A model generated the notes under the pieces. The model searched no databases, was not told where the DNA came from, and saw only the letters and a program-made list of their open reading frames with translations. Below, piece after piece: positions 33,083 to 41,371 of a DNA stretch of 64,000 bases. This DNA comes from Streptomyces sp. APSN-46.1. Its GTDB lineage: Bacteria; Actinomycetota; Actinomycetes; Streptomycetales; Streptomycetaceae. The DNA is taken from the NCBI RefSeq assembly GCF_022815725.1, contig NZ_JALGRF010000011.1, positions 1-64,000 on the forward strand, read 5' to 3'. A program made the translations under genes and the position numbers. Every line of letters starts with the position of its first letter. Position 1 is the first letter of the stretch.

Positions 33083-34420
33083 ATGACGAGCGCCGAGCAG
33101 AACGAGAAGCAGTCACTGGTCGGGGAGGAGTACGAGGTCGAGGTCGGCCCCGTCGCACACGGCGGGCACTGCATCGCCCGGACCGCCGAGGGCCGGGTTC
33201 TGTTCGTCCGCCACACCCTGCCCGGCGAGAAGATCGTCGCCAAGGTCACCGAGGGCGATGTGGACTCCCGCTTCCTGCGCGCCGACGCGATCACCGTGCT
33301 GGAGGCCTCCAAGGACCGCGTCGAGGCGCCGTGCCCGTACGCCGGCCCCGGCAAGTGCGGCGGCTGCGACTGGCAGCACGCCAAGCCGGGCGCCCAGCGC
33401 CGGCTCAAGGGCGAGGTCGTCGCCGAGCAGCTGAAGCGGCTCGCCGGACTCACCCCGGAGGAGGCCGGCTGGGACGGCACCGTCATGCCGGCCGAGGGCG
33501 ACAAGCTACCGGCCGGGCAGGTGCCGCAGTGGCGCACCCGCGTGCAGTACGCGATCGACGACGACGGCCGGGTGGGCCTGCGCAAGCACCGCTCGCACGA
33601 CATCCAGCTGATCGACCACTGCATGATCGCGGCGCCGGGCGTCAGCGAACTGGGCATCGAGAAGCAGGACTGGCCCCAGATGGCCACCGTCGAGGCCATC
33701 GCGGCCTCCGGCTCGAACGACCGCCAGGTCGTCCTGACCCCGCGCCCCGGCGGCCGCCTGCCCCTGGTCGAGCTGGACAAGCCGGTCTCCGTCCTGCGCG
33801 TCGAGGAGAAGGACGGCGGAGTCCACCGCGTCCACGGCCGCCCCTTCGTCCGCGAGCGCGCGGACGGCCGTACGTACCGTGTGGGCATGGGCGGCTTCTG
33901 GCAGGTCCACCCGCAGGCCGCCGACACCCTGATCAAGGCCGTCATGCAGGGCCTGATGCCGCGCAAGGGCGAGATGGCCCTCGACCTCTACTGCGGCGTC
34001 GGCATCTTCGCGGGCGCGCTGGCGGAGCGGCTGGGTGACACGGGCGCGGTGCTCGGCATCGAGTCCACGAAGCGCGCGGTGGAGGACGCCCGGCACAACC
34101 TGGAGGAGTTCCCCCGGGTCCGGATCGAGCAGGGCAAGGTCGAGGCGGTCCTGCCGAAGACCGGGATCACCGAGTGCGACCTGGTCGTCCTCGACCCCCC
34201 GCGCGCCGGCGCCGGCAAGCAGACGGTCCGCCACATCGCCGGCCTCTCGGCCCGCCGCATCGCCTACGTCGCCTGCGACCCGGCGGCCCTGGCCCGCGAC
34301 CTGGGCTACTTCAAGGAAAACGGCTACAAGGTCCGCACCCTGCGCGTCTTCGATCTGTTCCCGATGACCCATCATGTCGAGTGCGTCGCGATCCTTGAGC
34401 CGATGGCAAAGGGCGTCTGA
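33083..34420 (+). CDS. TRAM-domain RNA (uracil-5-)-methyltransferase (RlmD/TrmA family)
   Basis: The 445-residue enzyme has an N-terminal TRAM RNA-binding domain (EYEVEVGPVAHGGHCIART), cysteines typical of a Fe-S site (CPYAGPGKCGGCDWQH), SAM-binding ALDLYCGVGIFAGALAERLG, and the late motifs VVLDPPRAGAG and VACDPAALARDLGYF with the nucleophilic cysteine. It should methylate C5 of a uridine in rRNA or tRNA. ATG at 33083. Its last 17 bases, including the stop, belong to a 26-bp sequence repeated exactly at 46807-46832. Confidence 0.92.
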   Translation: MTSAEQNEKQSLVGEEYEVEVGPVAHGGHCIARTAEGRVLFVRHTLPGEKIVAKVTEGDVDSRFLRADAITVLEASKDRVEAPCPYAGPGKCGGCDWQHAKPGAQRRLKGEVVAEQLKRLAGLTPEEAGWDGTVMPAEGDKLPAGQVPQWRTRVQYAIDDDGRVGLRKHRSHDIQLIDHCMIAAPGVSELGIEKQDWPQMATVEAIAASGSNDRQVVLTPRPGGRLPLVELDKPVSVLRVEEKDGGVHRVHGRPFVRERADGRTYRVGMGGFWQVHPQAADTLIKAVMQGLMPRKGEMALDLYCGVGIFAGALAERLGDTGAVLGIESTKRAVEDARHNLEEFPRVRIEQGKVEAVLPKTGITECDLVVLDPPRAGAGKQTVRHIAGLSARRIAYVACDPAALARDLGYFKENGYKVRTLRVFDLFPMTHHVECVAILEPMAKGV

Positions 34421-34429
34421 CCTGCGGTT
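34404..34429 (+). repeat. 26-bp direct repeat, left copy (3' end of RNA methyltransferase gene)
   Basis: The repeat starts TGGCAAAGGGCGTCTGA and ends CCTGCGGTT, spanning the last codons and stop of the RNA methyltransferase gene plus 9 nt. It is identical, base for base, to 46807-46832; flanking bases do not match. It looks like an attachment-site core at a gene 3' end. Confidence 0.85.
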
Positions 34430-34499
34430 TAGGGCGTGTGCATGACGTGCGGTGTGCGCGTTAAGGGCGATATGTTGACGCACGTTTGTCGTGCTGGGT

Positions 34500-35378
34500 T
34501 CAGGCGGCTGCCGGACCCGCTCCTGAACGACCACGGGAGCGGGTCCGGGCGAGTAGGCCGTGGCGGGGTGCCAGGCACCAGACGACGGCGAAGAGCGCCG
34601 TCAGGACCACCACGACGGAACCGCCCGCCGCGAGGTCATAGGCGTACGACACGTACAACCCGGCCAGCGACCCCGCGCAGCCGAAGGCCGAGGCCAGCAG
34701 CGTCATCGGGCCCAGCCGCTCGGTCAGCAGCCGGGCCGTGGCCGCCGGGGTGATCAGCAGGGCCAGGACGAGTACGTTGCCCACCGCCTCCAGCGACATC
34801 ACGATGGCGCCCGTCACCACCAAGTACAGCGTCAGGTCGAGGCGGAGCACCGGAAGTCCGGCGGCCCGGGCGGTCTCCCGGTCCAGGCACACCGCGACCA
34901 GTTCCTTGCGCAGGGCCAGGACAACGGCAACCAGCACGGTGCCCGTCACGGCGACGACCGCCACGTCCTCGGCGCTCACCGCGAGCACCTGCCCGAACAA
35001 GAAGGAGGCCAGGTCGGTGGTCCAGCTGTCGCGCGTCGAGACCAGGACGATGCCGAGCCCGAAGGCGAAGGCGAAGAAGACACCGATGACGGTGTCCTCC
35101 TTGAGCCGACGGTTCTGCGAGACCAGTGCGATCAGCGCGGCGGTGGTGATGCCGGCGGCCGCCCCGCCGAGAAGGAGATTCCCCTCGAAGGTGTAGGCGA
35201 GGGCCACACCGGGGAAGGCCGAGTGGGCGACCGCGTCGCCGATGAAGGCCATGCCGCGCAGGACGACGTAGACGCCGATCACCCCGCACACCAGGCCGAC
35301 GATGCCGGAGACGAGGAACGCCCGCTGCATGAAGGGCAGATGCCAGGGATCGGTGAAGAAGGCCAGCAGAGCGCTCAC
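34500..35378 (-). CDS. Anchored-repeat-type metal ABC transporter permease (ZnuB-like)
   Basis: The 292-residue permease of the ABC-3 family has about 8 membrane segments: VCGVIGVYVVLRGMAFIGDA with DAVAHSAFPGVALAYTF, and ALLITPAATARLLTERLG. It moves Zn2+ or Mn2+ inwards with the ATPase encoded just upstream (GTGA overlap) and the lipoprotein at 37791-39338. A GGACCCGCTCC hairpin lies inside its last codons and may stop transcription. Confidence 0.9.
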   Translation of the reverse strand: MSALLAFFTDPWHLPFMQRAFLVSGIVGLVCGVIGVYVVLRGMAFIGDAVAHSAFPGVALAYTFEGNLLLGGAAAGITTAALIALVSQNRRLKEDTVIGVFFAFAFGLGIVLVSTRDSWTTDLASFLFGQVLAVSAEDVAVVAVTGTVLVAVVLALRKELVAVCLDRETARAAGLPVLRLDLTLYLVVTGAIVMSLEAVGNVLVLALLITPAATARLLTERLGPMTLLASAFGCAGSLAGLYVSYAYDLAAGGSVVVVLTALFAVVWCLAPRHGLLARTRSRGRSGAGPAAA

Positions 35379-36076
35379 GGTGCGACCACCTCGGCCGCCT
35401 TGTCCAGGCCGAAGGCCCGGAGCATGCGCGCGGGATCGGACAGCAGCTCCGGGCCGCCCTCATCGACCACCGTGCGGTTCAGCAGTACCACTCTGGTGCA
35501 GGTGCGGGCCGCGGCCGCCAGATCGTGCGTGGTCATCAGCAAGGCGCGTCCCTCTGCGGCAAGTTCGCCGAACAGTCCGTTGAGCAGTTCCTGGGTGGGG
35601 ACGTCGACCCCGGTGAAGGGCTCGTCGAGGAGCAACAGCCGTGGCTGCGCCGCCAGGGCGCGGGCCACCAGGACGCGCTGTCGCTGACCGCCGGAGAGTT
35701 CCCCGATCGGGCGGCGGCGCAGTGCACCCAGCCCGGTGCGCTCCAGCGCTTCGTCAACCGCCGCGCGGTCGGCCGCCCCGGCGCGCCGCAGCCAGCCGAT
35801 GGTCCGGACCCGGCCGCTGAGTACGGCGCCCGCGACGTCGATGGGGAAGTCCCAGGCGAATTCGTGCCGTTGGGGTACGTAGGCGGTCGCGCCGGCTGTG
35901 TGTACCGCGCCGGCGGAGGTGGGGACCAGGCCCAGCACCGCCCGTAGCAGCGTGGTTTTGCCGGCTCCGTTGGGGCCGAGCAGTCCGACCAGTTCGCCGG
36001 CGGCCACGGCGAGGTTCGCATCCTCGACCGCGGGCCGCCCGCCCAGTCGTACCGACAGGTCGTCGATCTTCAGCAC
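35375..36076 (-). CDS. Anchored-repeat-type metal ABC transporter ATPase (ZnuC-like)
   Basis: The 233-residue ATPase has Walker A GLLGPNGAGKTTLL (residues 33-46), Q-loop TAYVPQRHEF, signature ELSGGQRQRVLVARALA, Walker B LLLLDEPFTGVD and the switch His in LLMTTHDLA. GTG start, 2 nt after the stop of the surface-protein gene, overlapping the permease gene downstream. Confidence 0.92.
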   Translation of the reverse strand: MLKIDDLSVRLGGRPAVEDANLAVAAGELVGLLGPNGAGKTTLLRAVLGLVPTSAGAVHTAGATAYVPQRHEFAWDFPIDVAGAVLSGRVRTIGWLRRAGAADRAAVDEALERTGLGALRRRPIGELSGGQRQRVLVARALAAQPRLLLLDEPFTGVDVPTQELLNGLFGELAAEGRALLMTTHDLAAAARTCTRVVLLNRTVVDEGGPELLSDPARMLRAFGLDKAAEVVAP

Positions 36077-36078
36077 GC

Positions 36079-37776
36079 TCAGGTCCCCGATTCCGTTTCC
36101 GCTTCGGCCGGGGCCCCCGCCGCGGCCCTGCGTCGCCGGGCCGCGTACACAGCCGCCGCGCCGAGCGCCGCGAGTGCAGCCGCCGTACCGCCGATGACCG
36201 CTGTGCCCGGCGCTCCGGTGGCAGCCATCGAGCCGCCCCCCGCAGATCCGCCGGTGGCGCTCCCGCCCGTGGCCGAGCCACCCGTGGAGCCGCCTGTCCC
36301 ACTGCCGCCTGTCCCACTGCCACCGGTCCCACCGCCGGCGCTCGCCGAGCCACCCGAGGCGCTCCCGCCTCCCGGCGGTACGGACTTCGGGTCCGCGGAC
36401 CCCACGGCGAAGGTGACGGTCTCGGTGTCGCTGACGGGCGCACCGGAGGCCAGTGTTCCGCTCATCTTCAGGGTCAGGTGGTAGATGCCTTCCTTGGAGA
36501 AGGCCCAGCCGCCGTGCGCATGGGTGTTCTGGGGTACGGGGAAGGCGTCCGGGAGTCCATCGCCGCTGTTGAAGCGGACGGCGGCGCCCGACATCCCGTC
36601 GAAGTTGTAGAGGACCACCTGCCCGGGCCCCTCGACCTTGGTGAGGGCGAACTCCAGATCACCCCGCGTCGCGCCCGCCTCGATGTTGTCGGTGCTCCAG
36701 CCCGGCCACAGGAGACCTGGCTGCTGTACCTGGTCCAGCAGCCAGACCGGGTCCCCGGCCTTGCCCAGGAAGGAGAAGGCCGGGTTCGCCGGGATCTGCT
36801 TCTTGGCCGCGGGCTTGACCTGGAGCACGACCGAGGAGGGCTCGCGCCACTCGGTGCGGCCCGCGACGGTGCCGTCCTTGACGTGCATCTGCAACCGGCC
36901 GTCCAAGACCCGTGCGGCGAGGTCGACATGACCCTCGCCGAGGACGGTCCGGCTGCCCTGCTGAGGCTGCGCCGGCGGCCCGGCGGGCTGCTGCGCCGGC
37001 ACTTGCGCGGGCCGGGCCGCCGCAACCAGTGGACCAGCGTCCGCACGCAGGGATCGCGCGGGCTGCCGGTTCGCGTCCGACCCCGCACCCGGGGCGGGAG
37101 TCCCGGGGGAGGCGGCAGCCGGAGGGGGCGCCGCCGCGGCTGCCGCCGCGTCGCCGACGAGCACGTTGTACGAGACGTGGGCGGGCGCCAGAGCCGACGA
37201 GTCGGCGGCCTCGGCCTTCGCGGTGAACGTCACGGTGTAGCTGCCGGGCGCCGTGAAGGCCCAGCGCAACGGACCGCTGCCGCCGACGGGCAGCTCGTAT
37301 CCGTCGGGGAGCCCGTCTGCGCTGTGGAAGCGGACCGTCGGCATCCCGTTCTCGGCCCGTTCGTACACGGCCAGTGCGCCCGGGCCCTCGACGCCGGTCA
37401 GCGACCACCGCACCCGGTCGTCGCGTACCGCACCGGCGGACACCCCGCGGGTGTCCCAGGCCTCCGGAAGCTCCCAGACCTGGGCGCCGGGCTTGCCGAG
37501 GAAGGCGTACGCGCCCCCCTCCGGCAGCACCGCGCGGCGGGTGTCGTCGACCACCACGGTGGTCGGCCTGCCCGCCGGATCCCCGCCCAGCCCGAGCCGT
37601 CCGTCGGCCAGCGTCATCCGGGCGAGTCCGGCCGGCTGCTGCGCTTCGGTGGTGGGCGCGGGCGGCTCCGTGCCCGATCCGGCGGCGACCGCCGTCCCGG
37701 CCAAGGTCACCGCCAGTACGACACCGGTCGCCGCGACCAGGGTCCTGTTCCCGCGTTCTGCGTGTCCGCCCCTCAC
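36079..37776 (-). CDS. Surface protein with two anchored-repeat (choice-of-anchor M) domains
   Basis: The 565-residue exported protein has a signal segment (TLVAATGVVLAVTLAGTAVA). Two copies of the actinobacterial surface-anchored repeat follow: one from MTLADGRLGL to SYNVLVG, the other from LGEGHVDLAARVLDGRLQMH to TVTFAVG. Both contain FLGKxGxxVW, DGLPDx(F/Y) and a WAF block. Then come a Gly/Ser-rich spacer, MAATG at residue 517, a hydrophobic stretch and RRRR, the plan of a sortase substrate or membrane anchor. I prefer GTG 37776 (AGGGAGG 6 nt upstream) to GTG 37794. It probably binds metal or haem-like ligands at the surface for the ABC system; the ligand is unknown. Confidence 0.85.
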   Translation of the reverse strand: MRGGHAERGNRTLVAATGVVLAVTLAGTAVAAGSGTEPPAPTTEAQQPAGLARMTLADGRLGLGGDPAGRPTTVVVDDTRRAVLPEGGAYAFLGKPGAQVWELPEAWDTRGVSAGAVRDDRVRWSLTGVEGPGALAVYERAENGMPTVRFHSADGLPDGYELPVGGSGPLRWAFTAPGSYTVTFTAKAEAADSSALAPAHVSYNVLVGDAAAAAAAPPPAAASPGTPAPGAGSDANRQPARSLRADAGPLVAAARPAQVPAQQPAGPPAQPQQGSRTVLGEGHVDLAARVLDGRLQMHVKDGTVAGRTEWREPSSVVLQVKPAAKKQIPANPAFSFLGKAGDPVWLLDQVQQPGLLWPGWSTDNIEAGATRGDLEFALTKVEGPGQVVLYNFDGMSGAAVRFNSGDGLPDAFPVPQNTHAHGGWAFSKEGIYHLTLKMSGTLASGAPVSDTETVTFAVGSADPKSVPPGGGSASGGSASAGGGTGGSGTGGSGTGGSTGGSATGGSATGGSAGGGSMAATGAPGTAVIGGTAAALAALGAAAVYAARRRRAAAGAPAEAETESGT

Positions 37777-37790
37777 GGGGGTCCTCCCTT

Positions 37791-39338
37791 TCACTTCTTC
37801 GTGCCTGCGAGGCAGCGGGCCAGTTCGGCCGCGTTGTGGCGCATCATCGAGACGTAGTCGTGCACCCGGTCGTCGAAGGAGTCGCCGTAGAGGGTGCAGA
37901 CCGCGACGCCTTCGTCCGCGGCGACCCGGCGCAGGACGTTCGCGCGGGCCGCGAGGTTCGGTTCGACGAACACCGCGGGGACGCGCTTCTCGCGGATGGT
38001 CCTCCCGAGCCGCTCCACCTCGGCCGCGCTCGGCTCCTGGCTCGGAACGGGAACGACGAAGCCCGCGACCTCCAGCCCGTAGGCGTGCGCGAGGTAGCCG
38101 AAGGCGTCGTGTGTGGTGATGAGCTTGCGGGCGTCCGCCGGAATCGTGGCGAGTCGGCGTGCCACCTCGTCGTCCAGCTCGTCGAGTTGCTTGAGGTACC
38201 GCGCCGCATTGCGTTCGTACGTGGCCTTGCCCGCGGGGTCGGCCTTGGTCAGCTCGGCTGCGATCCTGCGGGCGTAGGCCTGGGCGTTGGCGACGTCCTC
38301 CCAGGCGTGCGGGTCGAGATCGCCGTGCACGTGCTTGCCGAGTACGGCTTGCGGCAGCACCCACAACGGTGTGCCGGGCGCGCCGAGGAAGCGGAAGGCC
38401 TCCTCCTGGGGTACCTGCTCCTTGGCCGCGTCCGGTACGGACAGCAGCACCTGGTCGGCGGCATGCCGGGTGCGTTTGCCCGTCGCCGGATCGTCGGAGC
38501 GTACGTACACGGACTTGGCGGCGGTGTCGATCGCGACGTCGGCGTGCCCTGCATCCAGGACGGTGGTGCCGGGCGCGGCCGTGGGCGCACCTCCGACGGC
38601 GAAGGTGATGGTCCCGCGCCCGATCGGGGTGCTCTGTCCGTCGAGGGTCTCGGTCTTGCCCTCGACCGTCAGGCGGTAGGTGCCGGGCCGGCTGAAGGCC
38701 CAGTTGACGTGGGTGTGCGCCTCGGGCGGCAGAGTGAAGGAGTCCTTGGTGTCGAAGCCGTCGGTGGAGTCGATGGAGGTCTGGGGGGTGCCGAGGGTGT
38801 CGGTCAGATAGACGTGAAGATCTCCCGGACCGTCCAGACCAACCGCCGTCGTACGTACGTGAGAACCATCGCCTGCCACTTCTCCCTCGACCGCCCAGCC
38901 GAGCCACAGCACATCGAGTCCGAGGTCCTCCTCCAGCTTGATCACCGAGCCGCCGTGCTGCTCCAGTTGCTCGGCGACCGCGACCTTGGGCGTGCCCTTG
39001 CGGGCGTTGGAGTGGACCATCTTGAGAATGCCGGGCTCTTCGAGCAGAAGCCCGTTGCTGAACACCACATCGGCCGCCGCCACCTTCGCGGCGTCCCCGG
39101 GGCTCGGCTCGTAGGAGTGCGGGTCGCCGTGGTGCGGGACGACGGAGGTGACGTCCACCCGGTCCCCGCCGACCTGGCGGACCAGGTCGGCGAGGATCGC
39201 GGTGGTGGCTGACACCTTCAACGCGCTGTCAGACGCGCCGTGCTGATGGGGTGCGGTGCAGCCGGTCACCGATGCCGCGACGGTCACCGCCAGGGCCGCC
39301 GCGGCACGTATCGGGGTGCGGAAGGGTGTACGGCTCAT
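37791..39338 (-). CDS. Anchored-repeat metal ABC substrate-binding lipoprotein (ZnuA-like with inserted repeat)
   Basis: The 515-residue lipoprotein has lipobox ASVTGC (about residue 28) after a signal segment. The ZnuA/TroA fold is split. The first lobe is KVSATTAILADLVRQVGG with PHHGDPHSYEP; the second resumes at HVHGDLDPHAWEDVANAQAY and contains TTHDAFGYLAHAYG and VFVEPNL. Between them are about 200 residues of surface-anchored-repeat sequence, in which the WAF/TFAVG half comes before the LDAGHADVAID/FLGAPGTPLW half, the reverse of the free-standing repeats. Metal-ligand histidines look intact. ATGA overlap with the upstream gene. Confidence 0.88.
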   Translation of the reverse strand: MSRTPFRTPIRAAAALAVTVAASVTGCTAPHQHGASDSALKVSATTAILADLVRQVGGDRVDVTSVVPHHGDPHSYEPSPGDAAKVAAADVVFSNGLLLEEPGILKMVHSNARKGTPKVAVAEQLEQHGGSVIKLEEDLGLDVLWLGWAVEGEVAGDGSHVRTTAVGLDGPGDLHVYLTDTLGTPQTSIDSTDGFDTKDSFTLPPEAHTHVNWAFSRPGTYRLTVEGKTETLDGQSTPIGRGTITFAVGGAPTAAPGTTVLDAGHADVAIDTAAKSVYVRSDDPATGKRTRHAADQVLLSVPDAAKEQVPQEEAFRFLGAPGTPLWVLPQAVLGKHVHGDLDPHAWEDVANAQAYARRIAAELTKADPAGKATYERNAARYLKQLDELDDEVARRLATIPADARKLITTHDAFGYLAHAYGLEVAGFVVPVPSQEPSAAEVERLGRTIREKRVPAVFVEPNLAARANVLRRVAADEGVAVCTLYGDSFDDRVHDYVSMMRHNAAELARCLAGTKK

Positions 39339-40507
39339 CGCGCGGCCCGCTTTCTGCGGGCGACCCATACGGCTGCGCCGCCGGCGGCGACCGCTCCGGC
39401 GGCCAGGCCGGCGGGCAGGGCGATCGCGGCGCCGGTGGCGGCGAGTCCGCCGGCCGCCGCCGGCGCCTGCGGGCCGGCCGGGGCAGGCAACGGCGCTGAG
39501 CCGCCCGTGGCCACGGACTCAACGGGGACCGAGGGCGAGGGCGCGGACGGGGGAGCCGTGGTGCCGCGCGTGGGCGCGGGCGAAGGCGTGGGGATCATGC
39601 TCGGCGTAGGGCCGGCCGTCGCGGTCGCGGACGGACTGGCCGAGCCGGTCGGCGTCGAGGTCGGCGTGGGCGTGGGCGTGCGCGTGGGAGTGGGCGTGGG
39701 CGTCGGGGTCGGTGACGGTTCGTCGGGCTTGCCGTCACCGGGTTCCACGGTCGAGGGATCGACGTTTCCCACCGCCACCGCGAAGGTGTCCTCGTCGGAT
39801 ACCTGTTCACCGGACGGCAGGGTGGCGCTCATCCGCAAGGTGATCCGGTAGACGCCCTCGGTGTCGAAGTACCAGAGCGGATGCGCGTGTGTGTTGAACG
39901 GGAGCTCCACCGCGTCCGGCAGCCCGTCAGCGGTGTCGTAGTCGAGGCGGAACTTCATGCCCCACTCCGGGTCGTCCGCCCACTGGGCGTGGACGAACCG
40001 GCCGGGCCCCTCGGCCTTGGCCAGGGTGACCGTCACCGGGCCGGTCAGGTCATCGGCGTCCAGTGTCTCGGTGCTCCAGCCCGGCCACAGCATCGTGGTG
40101 CTGTCGTTGCCTTCGCCGTCTTTCCACAGGACATCGCCCGGCTTCCCGAGTACGTCGTAGATCGGATTGCCGCCGATCTCCTCGTGCGTGGGGATGGTGA
40201 ACCGGTGGGCCGGGCCGAAGTGCAGGACCAGATCGGACGGCTCGCGCCAGACCTTGGAGCCGGGCACCGAGCCGTCCTTGACGCTGAACTTCAGCCGCCC
40301 GTCGACGACGCGGGCGGCGAGGTCCAGATGACCGTGGTCGAGGACCGCCCGCTCACCGGGCGGCGCTTCGCGGGGGACGTCGTCGGCCGCGAGCGCCGGA
40401 TCGGCCGCCAGGGCCATCGGCACGGCGAACGCGAGGGCGGCGACCAGTCCCCGGCCGAGGCCGGAGCTGAGCACGGGGGTGGGGAGCGTGGCAGTGGCTG
40501 CCCGCAT
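39335..40507 (-). CDS. Sortase-anchored surface protein with one anchored-repeat domain (LAATG)
   Basis: The 390-residue exported protein has a signal segment ending near ALA-AD (about residue 40). One anchored-repeat domain runs about 50-245 (LDHGHLDLAARVVDGRLKFS, GLPDAVELPFNTHAH, TFAVAVG). A long Pro/Thr-rich wall-spanning stalk follows, then LAATG at residue 355, a hydrophobic stretch and ARRKRAAR. LAATG fits the LAXTG signal of Streptomyces class E sortases. GGAGA precedes the ATG at 40507. Confidence 0.87.
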   Translation of the reverse strand: MRAATATLPTPVLSSGLGRGLVAALAFAVPMALAADPALAADDVPREAPPGERAVLDHGHLDLAARVVDGRLKFSVKDGSVPGSKVWREPSDLVLHFGPAHRFTIPTHEEIGGNPIYDVLGKPGDVLWKDGEGNDSTTMLWPGWSTETLDADDLTGPVTVTLAKAEGPGRFVHAQWADDPEWGMKFRLDYDTADGLPDAVELPFNTHAHPLWYFDTEGVYRITLRMSATLPSGEQVSDEDTFAVAVGNVDPSTVEPGDGKPDEPSPTPTPTPTPTRTPTPTPTSTPTGSASPSATATAGPTPSMIPTPSPAPTRGTTAPPSAPSPSVPVESVATGGSAPLPAPAGPQAPAAAGGLAATGAAIALPAGLAAGAVAAGGAAVWVARRKRAAR

Positions 40508-40533
40508 GGGGCGGTCTCCTTCGCAGGGCACAC

Positions 40534-40580
40534 CCCGGGGGCGTCGGCGGGGCGGTGGCCAGCTCGCCGACGCCCCCGGG
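40534..40580 (-). terminator. Strong hairpin between the two surface-protein genes
   Basis: A perfect 16-bp stem (40534-40549 with 40565-40580) and a 15-nt loop lie just after the stop of the gene at 40604 and before the operon starting at 40507. It may limit read-through, giving much more of the first surface protein than of the transporter. Confidence 0.85.
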
Positions 40581-40603
40581 AGAGATCCGGTGGACGCGGA
40601 CGG

Positions 40604-41257
40604 TCAGGCGCCGACCTTGAACGTGTAGTTCACGTTGGCCGAGTTCACGACGGTCCCGTTGGTGAGGGTGCCGGTCACCTTGAACGTCAGGGTGTAGGTA
40701 CCGGTGGCGCTGAACGCCCAGTTGGCGTGCGAGTGCTCCCCGGCCGCGACGTTCTTGGAGTCGGCCGCGGAGATGCCGTCACCCGAGTCGAAGGACTTGG
40801 TGCTGCCCGGGCAGAGCCCGTTCTTGTAGACGCTGAACTTGCCGGGGCCGCTGACCGCCACCAGCTGCGCCTGCACCCGGTCGTTCTGGAACACGCCGGT
40901 GGCCAGGTGCTCACCGGAGATGCCGGGCCACAGCAGGTTGCTGTTCTGCACCTCGGGCAGCCGGTAGACGGTCGAGCCCGCCGTACCGAGGAAGGAGTAG
41001 CAGCTACCGCTCGGAACCGTGTACGCCGAGGCCGGCAGGGCCTGGAGGACGACATCGGCCGGGCTGTACTCGACGTCCGGAGTGACCGACTCGTCGTGCA
41101 CGTGCAGGTCGAGGACGCCACTCGCGTACTCGACGTCGAGTACGTCGACGTGGCCCTTGGAAAGGGTCACCGGGGTGACGGCCGAGGCGAGCCCGGCCAT
41201 GGACAGCGACGCAGCGGCAACGCCGGTAACCGTCAGTACCCGCTTGAAGGTACGCAA
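40604..41257 (-). CDS. Secreted anchored-repeat protein (choice-of-anchor M), probably Zur-controlled
   Basis: The 217-residue exported protein has signal RVLTVTGVAAASLSMAGLASA, then one anchored-repeat domain (LSKGHVDVLDVEYASGVLDL, CYSFLGTAGSTVYRL, NLLWPGISGEHL, HSHANWAFSATGTYTL) and no cell-wall anchor. Two cysteines (SCYSFL and GLCPGS) may form a disulfide. An ATG at 41323 is in frame but lies inside the Fur/Zur-like operator, so I prefer TTG at 41257, which follows GGGGG by 5 nt and directly precedes the signal peptide. Confidence 0.8.
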   Translation of the reverse strand: MRTFKRVLTVTGVAAASLSMAGLASAVTPVTLSKGHVDVLDVEYASGVLDLHVHDESVTPDVEYSPADVVLQALPASAYTVPSGSCYSFLGTAGSTVYRLPEVQNSNLLWPGISGEHLATGVFQNDRVQAQLVAVSGPGKFSVYKNGLCPGSTKSFDSGDGISAADSKNVAAGEHSHANWAFSATGTYTLTFKVTGTLTNGTVVNSANVNYTFKVGA

Positions 41258-41304
41258 AAGAGCCCCCACAGAGATCAGAAGGATTGTCCGAACACGAACA
41301 AGCG

Positions 41305-41323
41305 TGACGATAATCGTTTTCAT
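41305..41323 (-). promoter_or_regulatory. Fur/Zur-family operator-like site
   Basis: The plus strand reads TGACGATAATCGTTTTCAT. It contains an 11-bp perfect palindrome, ACGATAATCGT (41307-41317). On the minus strand, TGAAAACGATTATCG resembles actinobacterial Zur boxes of the TGAAAATnATTTTCA type. It lies about 50 bp upstream of the secreted protein's probable start, where it would block RNA polymerase when zinc is abundant. Zur rather than Fur is inferred from the metal genes around it. Confidence 0.6.
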
Positions 41324-41371
41324 TAAGCGGGCGCAAGTAGCCGAGCGGGGAGCTCGCGGACAACGAGGGCC

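Noticed and set aside
34513..34546. GGACCCGCTCC/GGAGCGGGTCC hairpin near the left island end
   Set aside because: It lies within the last codons of the permease gene, so it is not reported as a separate terminator, though it could act as one.
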